Source of the DNA: Gemmatimonadota bacterium
GTDB lineage: Bacteria; Gemmatimonadota; Gemmatimonadetes; Gemmatimonadales; GWC2-71-9
DNA: 32,170 bases
NCBI GenBank assembly: GCA_025350665.1
Contig: JANXXJ010000020.1
Span: 1-32,170 of the forward strand
Direction of reading: 5' to 3'
Below the pieces are notes generated by a model. It did no database searches. It was not told where the DNA came from and saw only the letters and a list, made by a program, of their open reading frames with translations. The position numbers and the translations under genes were made by a program. Numbering within the stretch: position 1 is the first letter of the stretch; every line of letters starts with the position of its first letter. Below are positions 26,549 through 32,170 of this stretch, one piece after another.

Positions 26549-28549
26549 ATGTTGTCAAGGCTCAGGGGCGCCGTCCTCTTCGTCGCCCTCCTCGTTCCGG
26601 CGGCCGTTTCCGCCCAGCGACCCATGACCGCCGCCGACGTCATCGGCCTCAAACAGACGTCCGACGCCCAGATTTCTCCGGACGGCCGCTGGATTGCCTA
26701 CGTCGTCTCGGTGGTGGACGAGGCTCAGAACGCCGTCAACAGCGACATCTATCTCGTGGCCGCGGAGTGTCGAGCCCCGTGTGTCCCAATTCGCCTGACC
26801 TCGAGCCCCAAGGCGGATGGCCAGCCTCGCTGGTCGCCGGACGGACGGTGGATCGCGTTCGTCAGCGCGCGCGATGAACGACCGCAGATCTGGCTGATCC
26901 GTCCGACCGGCGGCGAGGCCGAGAAGCTCTCCGATTCGAAGACGGCCGTCCAGTCGATCCAATGGTCGCCGGATGGGAAGCGGATCGCGTTCCTGGCGCC
27001 CCGGCCGGCGACGGCGGACGAGGAGCGGAAGGAGAAGGGGAAGGACGACGCCATCGTCGTGGACCGGGACTTCCGGATGAACCGGCTCTCCGTCATCGAC
27101 GTTCAGAGCCGGAAGGTGACCGATCTGGCCGGCGGCGACCTGCAGATCAACGAGGCGCGGTGGGCGCCCGACGGTACCCGGCTCGCCTATTCGGCCTCGC
27201 CGACGCCGAAGGCGGACGACGGCAGTTCGTCGGACATCTACGTGGTGCCGGCCGAGGGGGGAACAAGCCGGAAGTTGTGGGAGAACCGGGGCCCGGACGC
27301 GGCGCCGCGCTGGTCGCCGGACGGCCGGTGGATCGCGTTCCTGACCCGGGGCGATTCGCTGCGGTCGATCGGGCAGCAGCGACTTGCGGTGATCGCGGCC
27401 GAGGGCGGGGCTCCCCGTTATGTGGCGCCCGGCTTTCTGTACCAGCCAGGGCCGGCGACCTGGGCCCCTGACGGCAATTCGCTCTATTTCACCTCATCGG
27501 TCCGGACCACGTCGCAGTTGTTCTCGGTGCCCGCGGCTGGCGGGGAGCCGGTCCAGATCTCGCGCATCCGAGGCGTGATGGCGGCCCCGACGTTCGCGGA
27601 TGACGGCAGGACGGTCGCCTTCACGTTGGCCACGGTCCAGCAGCCGGGCGAGGTTCACGTCGCCCGCGTCGGGGAGGCCTTCGCGCCGCGGCGCCTGACC
27701 GATCACAATCCCGACCTGGCCGGGATCGCGCTGGGCCGGAGCGACGTGATCCGGTGGAAGAGTAAGGATGGAACCGAAGTCGAAGGGCTGGTGGTCTACC
27801 CGGTCGGGTACGACCCGGCCAAACGGTATCCCACCATGGCGTTCATTCATGGCGGACCGGCCGGCACCTGGACTGAAGGGTTCCCCGGGAACTGGGGCAA
27901 CTTCGCCCACGTGTGGGCCGGCCAGGGCTGGGTCAGCTTCTTCCCGAACATTCGCGGGTCGAGCGGGTACGGCGAGAAATTTCTCTTCGCCAACATCCGG
28001 GACTGGGGCGGCGGGGACTATCAGGACATCCAATCGGGTCTCGACCACCTGATCCGGACCGGCGTCGCCGATTCGACTCGGCTGGGCCAGAGCGGCTGGA
28101 GCTACGGCGGGTACATGACCGCCTGGACCCTCACGCAGACCAACCGTTTCAAAGGCGTGATGGTGGGCGCGGGCCTCACCAACATGTACTCGATGTACTC
28201 GACCAACGATCTTCAGACCCTGCTGGAGCAGTATTTCGGCGGCGAGCCGTGGAACGACGAGCAATCCTTCCGCCGGGCCTCGGCGATGATGAACATCAAG
28301 AAGGCGCGGACGCCGACTTTGATCATGCATGGGCAGCAGGACACCCGGGTTCCGATCGGGCAGGCGCAGGAGCTTTACATGGGACTCAAGAAGAACGGGA
28401 TCCCCGTGACGCTGGTCTTCTTCCCCCGCGAGGGGCACGGTCTGGGCGAACCCCGCCACCAGGTCGACAAGATGAAGCGGGAGTACGCCTTCTTTTCCAA
28501 GACCGTTCTCGGGGTCGACGTGAAAGAGAAACAGGAGCTGGTACCATGA
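26549..28549 (+). CDS. Secreted S9 family peptidase (first of tandem pair)
   Basis: 666 residues; ATG 26549 is preceded by GGAGG five bases upstream. A signal peptide (residues 1-24, LRGAVLFVALLVPAAVSAQ) precedes a beta-propeller of repeated SPDGRWIAF-type blades (about 40-390). The alpha/beta-hydrolase domain then holds FIHGGPAGTW, NIRGSSGYGEKF and GWSYGGYMTAW with Ser about 518. Asp about 598 is in GQQDTRVP and His about 630 in REGHGLGEPRH. This is the prolyl-oligopeptidase/DPP-IV/acylaminoacyl-peptidase group, which cleaves short peptides. The two cysteines near residue 75 (ECRAPCVP) could form a disulfide and are absent from the paralog. Its stop overlaps the next gene's ATG (ATGA). Confidence 0.94.
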   Translation: MLSRLRGAVLFVALLVPAAVSAQRPMTAADVIGLKQTSDAQISPDGRWIAYVVSVVDEAQNAVNSDIYLVAAECRAPCVPIRLTSSPKADGQPRWSPDGRWIAFVSARDERPQIWLIRPTGGEAEKLSDSKTAVQSIQWSPDGKRIAFLAPRPATADEERKEKGKDDAIVVDRDFRMNRLSVIDVQSRKVTDLAGGDLQINEARWAPDGTRLAYSASPTPKADDGSSSDIYVVPAEGGTSRKLWENRGPDAAPRWSPDGRWIAFLTRGDSLRSIGQQRLAVIAAEGGAPRYVAPGFLYQPGPATWAPDGNSLYFTSSVRTTSQLFSVPAAGGEPVQISRIRGVMAAPTFADDGRTVAFTLATVQQPGEVHVARVGEAFAPRRLTDHNPDLAGIALGRSDVIRWKSKDGTEVEGLVVYPVGYDPAKRYPTMAFIHGGPAGTWTEGFPGNWGNFAHVWAGQGWVSFFPNIRGSSGYGEKFLFANIRDWGGGDYQDIQSGLDHLIRTGVADSTRLGQSGWSYGGYMTAWTLTQTNRFKGVMVGAGLTNMYSMYSTNDLQTLLEQYFGGEPWNDEQSFRRASAMMNIKKARTPTLIMHGQQDTRVPIGQAQELYMGLKKNGIPVTLVFFPREGHGLGEPRHQVDKMKREYAFFSKTVLGVDVKEKQELVP

Positions 28550-30561
28550 TGACGACGATGACTTCGCGGGCCGTGGCGTTCACCGCCGGCCTGCTCGTGA
28601 CCGCGCTGCCGCTGGTAGCCCAGAGCGGCATCACACCGGAGCAGGCGGCGGGAATGCACCAGCTCGGCGGAGTCCGGATCTCGCCGGACGGCCGGTGGGT
28701 GGCCTACACCGTCACGGTGCCAGACCTCAAGACGAGTACGATGGAATCGGACATCTGGCTCGTAGCGGTTCAGGGTGGCGACCCGATCCGGCTCACCTCG
28801 GCCAAGGGCATGGATGACCAGGCCCGGTGGTCGGCCGATGGCCGCTGGGTCGGTTTCATTTCGACCCGGGACGGCAAGCCACAGGTCTACCGGATTTCGC
28901 CCTTTGGCGGCGAGGCCGAGAAGCTGACGGACTCGAAGACCGGCGTTCAGAGCTTCGCCTGGTCACCGGATGGGAATCGGATCGCATTCGTCGCTCCGCG
29001 GGATGCCACGCCGGCCGAGGAGAAGAAGCAGAAGGACAAGGACGACGCGATCGTGGTCGATCAGGGCTTCATCCCCGCGCGTCTCGACATCTTCGATCTG
29101 GGGACCCGCAAGACGACCGAGGTGGTCCGTGGCGACTACCAGATCATCGGGTTCGACTGGTCGCCGGACGGCAAGCAGATCGCCTACGTCTCGATGCCGA
29201 CGCCCCGGGCGAATGACTCCCGTTATACCGACGTGTTGATCGTGGACCTCGCCAGCAGCGTCACCCGGAAGCTGCTCGAAAACGACGGGCCGGACGGGGC
29301 GCCGGTATGGTCGCCGGATGGCAGCTGGATCGCGTTCGAGACCAAGGGCCCGAAGGCGATTTCCATCACCCAGTCGAAGCTCGCGGTCATTCCCGTGAGT
29401 GGCGGCACGCCCAAGATGCTGGGCGAGGGGTTCCTGTATCAGCCCGGGTCCGCCGTGTGGTCTCCGGACGGGGACGCGCTCTATTTCTGGGCCCAGACCG
29501 GAACGACGGCAGAGCTCTATCGGGTGGCGGCGTCCGGGGGGCCGGTGAAGCAGATCTCGAACCTTCAGGGGTCGGTCGGTGTGTTCGGCGCGGGGGCGCC
29601 CTCGATCTCATCCGATGGCAAGGTCATCGCGTTTCCGCGGGGTTCGATCTCGACGCCTGAAGAAGTTCACGTGGCGCGGCTCGACGGGACCTGGAGTCAG
29701 ACGGCCCTCACCCATCTGCATCCGGAACTCGCCTCGGTGCCGATGGGCAAGGGCGAGGTGATCCGCTGGAAGAGCAAGGACGGACTCGACGTTGAAGGCA
29801 TCGTGGTCTACCCCGTGGGCTACCAGCCCGGCAAACGGTATCCCACGGTCGCCCTCATCCATGGCGGTCCGTCGGGTACCTGGGACCAATCGTTCCCCGC
29901 CAACTGGTACAATCCGGCCCAGGTGTACGCCGGCCAGGGCTGGGTGGCCTTCCTGCCCAACCCACGGGGGTCGAGTGGATACGGGGAGAAGTTCCTCGCC
30001 GCGAACTACCGCGACTGGGGCCACGGGGATTACCTCGATATCCAGACGGGCCTCGACTACCTGGTGAAGCGCGGCATCGCCGATTCCAGCAGGATGGCGC
30101 AGGGCGGCTGGAGTTACGGTGGCTACATGACCGCGTGGACGCTGACCCAGACCAACCGCTTCAAAGCGGTGATGGTCGGGGCCGGGCTGACCAACATGTA
30201 CTCGATGTACTCAACCAACGACCTCCAGGGGACCCTCGAGGACTACTACGGCGGCCAACCCTGGGATGACGAGCAGGCCTATCGCCGGGCCTCGGCGATG
30301 ATGTTCATCAAGCAGGCGAAAACGCCGACCTTGATCCTGCACGGGCAACAGGACACCAGGGTGCCGATCGGTCAGGCTCAGGAGCTGTACATGGGCCTCA
30401 AGAAGAACACCGTGCCGGTGGAGCTGGTGTTCTTTCCGCGGGAACCCCACGGCCTACTCGAGCCGAGACACATGCTGGACAAGATCAAGCGCGAGTACGC
30501 CTTCTTCTCCAAGCATGTTCTTGGCGTGGAGGTGAAGGACCAGCCGGACCTGGTGCCGTGA
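28546..30561 (+). CDS. Secreted S9 family peptidase (second of tandem pair)
   Basis: 671 residues from ATG 28546, coupled to the upstream paralog by ATGA. The track start upstream is in-frame shadow. It has a signal peptide (AVAFTAGLLVTALPLVAQ), then propeller blades (RISPDGRWVAY, WSPDGNRIAFV, WSPDGSWIAFE), then a hydrolase domain with LIHGGPSGTW, GWSYGGYMTAW (Ser about 523), GQQDTRVP (Asp about 603) and REPHGLLEPRH (His about 635). The catalytic domains of the two paralogs are nearly identical over long stretches while the propellers differ, suggesting tandem duplication with specificity divergence at the gate. It overlaps the following deacylase gene by GTGA. Confidence 0.94.
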   Translation: MMTTMTSRAVAFTAGLLVTALPLVAQSGITPEQAAGMHQLGGVRISPDGRWVAYTVTVPDLKTSTMESDIWLVAVQGGDPIRLTSAKGMDDQARWSADGRWVGFISTRDGKPQVYRISPFGGEAEKLTDSKTGVQSFAWSPDGNRIAFVAPRDATPAEEKKQKDKDDAIVVDQGFIPARLDIFDLGTRKTTEVVRGDYQIIGFDWSPDGKQIAYVSMPTPRANDSRYTDVLIVDLASSVTRKLLENDGPDGAPVWSPDGSWIAFETKGPKAISITQSKLAVIPVSGGTPKMLGEGFLYQPGSAVWSPDGDALYFWAQTGTTAELYRVAASGGPVKQISNLQGSVGVFGAGAPSISSDGKVIAFPRGSISTPEEVHVARLDGTWSQTALTHLHPELASVPMGKGEVIRWKSKDGLDVEGIVVYPVGYQPGKRYPTVALIHGGPSGTWDQSFPANWYNPAQVYAGQGWVAFLPNPRGSSGYGEKFLAANYRDWGHGDYLDIQTGLDYLVKRGIADSSRMAQGGWSYGGYMTAWTLTQTNRFKAVMVGAGLTNMYSMYSTNDLQGTLEDYYGGQPWDDEQAYRRASAMMFIKQAKTPTLILHGQQDTRVPIGQAQELYMGLKKNTVPVELVFFPREPHGLLEPRHMLDKIKREYAFFSKHVLGVEVKDQPDLVP

Positions 30562-32093
30562 GCCTTCGCCTCGTTGCCATTTTGATGCTGGGCCTGGCCT
30601 CCGCGGGCCGGGCGCAGGGGACGCTGGACGTCCTGATCAAGGGCGGAAGCGTGTACGACGGGACCGGCGGCGCTCCCCGGATCGCCGATCTCGGGATCAG
30701 GGGGGACCGGATCGTGTTCGTCGGCACCGCACCGGCCGGCACCGCGGCTCGCCGGACCATTGACGCCAAGGGGCTGATCGTGGCGCCCGGGTTCGTCGAT
30801 CCCCACACCCACATCGATGAGGATCTGGCCGATCCGGTCCGGCGCCGCTTGCCGGGGTTTCTGCTCCAGGGTGTCACGACCCTGGTGACCGGGAACGACG
30901 GCGGCGGGTCGCCCGGCGTCGCGGCGGCACGGGCCAGGCTGGCTCAGGGTGTCGGGGCCAATGTCGCCTTTCTGGTAGGGCACGGCGCGGTGCGGGGGGC
31001 GGTGTTAGGCATGGCGGCGCGGGCACCATCCGGGGCCGAGCTCGATCACATGCGTGCCCTGGTGGCGCAGGCGATGCGGGAGGGCGCGTTCGGTCTGTCG
31101 ACTGGGCTCTACTACGCCCCCGGCAGCTACGCGGCCACCGAGGAAGTGATCGAACTGGCCCGGATCGCTCACGCCGCCGGGGGCTACTACGACTCGCACA
31201 TTCGTGACGAGTCGAGCTACACCATCGGCCTCCTCGGCGCCATCGACGAAGCGATCCGGATCGGCCGAGAGGCCGGCATTCCGGTTCATATCTCCCACAT
31301 CAAGGCGCTGGGCGTGGACGTGTGGGGCAAGAGCGACGACGTGGTGGCGCGGGTTCTGGCCGCGCGGGCCACGGGACTCCGGGTGACCGCGGATCAATAT
31401 CCCTACACGGCATCCGGCACGAGTGTCGGCTCGTCGCTGCTGCCGCGCTGGGCCGAAGCGGGAGGCCGCGACTCGCTCAAGAGCCGGTTCGGGCGTCCCG
31501 ACCTCCGGGCGAAGATCGCGGCCGAGATGGTGGAGAACCTCCGGCGCCGGGGCGGGGCCGAGGCGCTCCTCATCACCGAAGGGAAGTGGCGGGGCCAGCG
31601 CCTGGCGCAGGTCGCCAAGTCAACCGGTGTCACGCCAGTCGCCGCCGCCATCACGATCATTGGCGGCGGCGATGCGGCCGTGGCGTCGTTCAACATGAAC
31701 GACGCCGATATCGACCGGTTCATGGCCCAGAGTTTCGTCGTCACCGGGTCGGACGGGTCGGCGGGGCACCCGCGTAAGTACGGCACTTTCCCGAGGAAGA
31801 TCCGTCGCTATGCGCTCGACCGGGGCGTGATCTCGCTCACCCGGGCCATCGAGGCCAGCAGCGGCCAGACCGCGGCAATCGTGGGACTCGTGGACCGCGG
31901 CCTCCTGGCCGCGGGCAAGTTCGCCGATGTCGTGGTCTTCGACTCGACCGCAATCATCGACAAATCGACCTACGAATCGCCGGCGACGCCGGCGATCGGG
32001 ATGCGGTTCGTGGTGGTGAACGGCCGCCTGGCCATCGACCGGGGCCGGCCGACCGGCGCCCTGGCGGGCCGGGCACTTGCCCGAGGGCAGTGA
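30558..32093 (+). CDS. D-aminoacylase / N-acyl-D-amino-acid deacylase family amidohydrolase
   Basis: 511 residues from GTG 30558 (GTGA overlap with the peptidase). A signal peptide (LRLVAILMLGLASAGRAQ) indicates export. The fold's landmarks are LIKGGSVYDGTGG, APGFVDPHTHID with the HxH metal ligands, GLSTGLYYAPGSYA, YYDSHIRDES, PVHISHIKALG with further His ligands, TADQYPYTASGTS and VVTGSDGSAGHPRKYGTF with the catalytic Asp. A C-terminal GKFADVVVFDS strand follows. It likely releases D-amino acids or handles modified peptides outside the cytoplasm, continuing the work of the two S9 peptidases upstream. The exact substrate is unknown. Confidence 0.92.
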   Translation: MSLRLVAILMLGLASAGRAQGTLDVLIKGGSVYDGTGGAPRIADLGIRGDRIVFVGTAPAGTAARRTIDAKGLIVAPGFVDPHTHIDEDLADPVRRRLPGFLLQGVTTLVTGNDGGGSPGVAAARARLAQGVGANVAFLVGHGAVRGAVLGMAARAPSGAELDHMRALVAQAMREGAFGLSTGLYYAPGSYAATEEVIELARIAHAAGGYYDSHIRDESSYTIGLLGAIDEAIRIGREAGIPVHISHIKALGVDVWGKSDDVVARVLAARATGLRVTADQYPYTASGTSVGSSLLPRWAEAGGRDSLKSRFGRPDLRAKIAAEMVENLRRRGGAEALLITEGKWRGQRLAQVAKSTGVTPVAAAITIIGGGDAAVASFNMNDADIDRFMAQSFVVTGSDGSAGHPRKYGTFPRKIRRYALDRGVISLTRAIEASSGQTAAIVGLVDRGLLAAGKFADVVVFDSTAIIDKSTYESPATPAIGMRFVVVNGRLAIDRGRPTGALAGRALARGQ

Positions 32094-32096
32094 AGC

Positions 32097-32170
32097 ATGA
32101 CGTCTTCGATCTATGACGTGGGACTCGAGCGCTGCGCCGCGAACCATGCACCCCTGACGCCGCTCACCTT
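32097..32170 (+). CDS. Acyl-CoA synthetase (AMP-binding), N-terminal fragment
   Basis: The ATG lies 3 nt after the deacylase stop, and the frame is cut by the window end. The visible 24 residues (IYDVGLERCAANHAPLTPLT) match the N-terminal signature of fatty-acyl-CoA synthetases of the AMP-dependent ligase family. It would be the fourth gene of the peptidase/deacylase operon. Only the first codons are present, so the call rests on this short motif. Confidence 0.65.
   Translation, partial: MTSSIYDVGLERCAANHAPLTPLT

Overview
The window is a high-GC, gene-dense bacterial chromosome segment (or contig) from a diderm. It carries a TolC outer-membrane channel, a MacA-like periplasmic adaptor, signal peptides and a lipobox. 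The mix of tandem MacB-like permeases, secreted S9 peptidases with beta-propellers, YtcJ-like and D-aminoacylase-like amidohydrolases and very large NtrY-like kinases suggests Gemmatimonadota or a close relative. That assignment is inference; no rRNA or marker search was possible. I found no tRNA, rRNA, CRISPR array, IS element or phage gene.

Layout. (1) Positions 1-5443, minus strand: an export operon tolC > macA-like adaptor > ABC ATPase > permease 1 > permease 2. Permease 2 is broken. After about 157 codons it runs into an inverted copy of a permease C-terminal end (1-213) that matches permease 1 except for 10 synonymous third-position changes. (2) 5732-10000: a creatininase-family protein with degenerate metal ligands (minus), overlapping at its 5' end a giant NtrY-like histidine kinase (plus). 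(3) 10004-13367: a signalling cluster of a small HD-GYP-N-terminus-like protein, an HDOD protein and a hybrid kinase/response regulator (minus), divergent from a PilZ protein (plus). (4) 13569-15880: an unknown protein and a lipoprotein amidohydrolase (plus). (5) 15877-25275, minus strand: a tightly overlapped tryptophan operon, aroF-trpE-trpG-trpD-trpC/F-trpB-trpA, followed by ridA and an M20 peptidase. (6) 25272-26432: a class V PLP aminotransferase-fold enzyme (minus). (7) 26549-32170, plus strand: two tandem S9 peptidases, a D-aminoacylase-like deacylase and the start of an acyl-CoA synthetase.

The most interesting element lies between the aminotransferase and aroF. A short reading frame contains a Trp-Trp-Trp-Pro-Trp run. 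It is followed by an intrinsic terminator with a GCAA loop and a T5 tract. A segment just after the Trp codons can form an alternative 9-bp helix with the terminator's 5' arm. This is the full layout of a ribosome-mediated trp attenuator. Its promoter (TTGACG-N17-TATCCT) places the transcript start at the leader AUG, so the leader peptide looks leaderless. The upstream aminotransferase shows the same -10-to-ATG spacing of 7 nt. With aroF first in the operon, this attenuator would control both entry into the shikimate pathway and the tryptophan branch. RidA at the end could remove reactive enamines linked to TrpB and TrpD chemistry.

A second pattern is the word GCCTAACG/CGTTAGGC. It recurs through the coding regions and accounts for nearly all the rare TTA leucine codons I could find.
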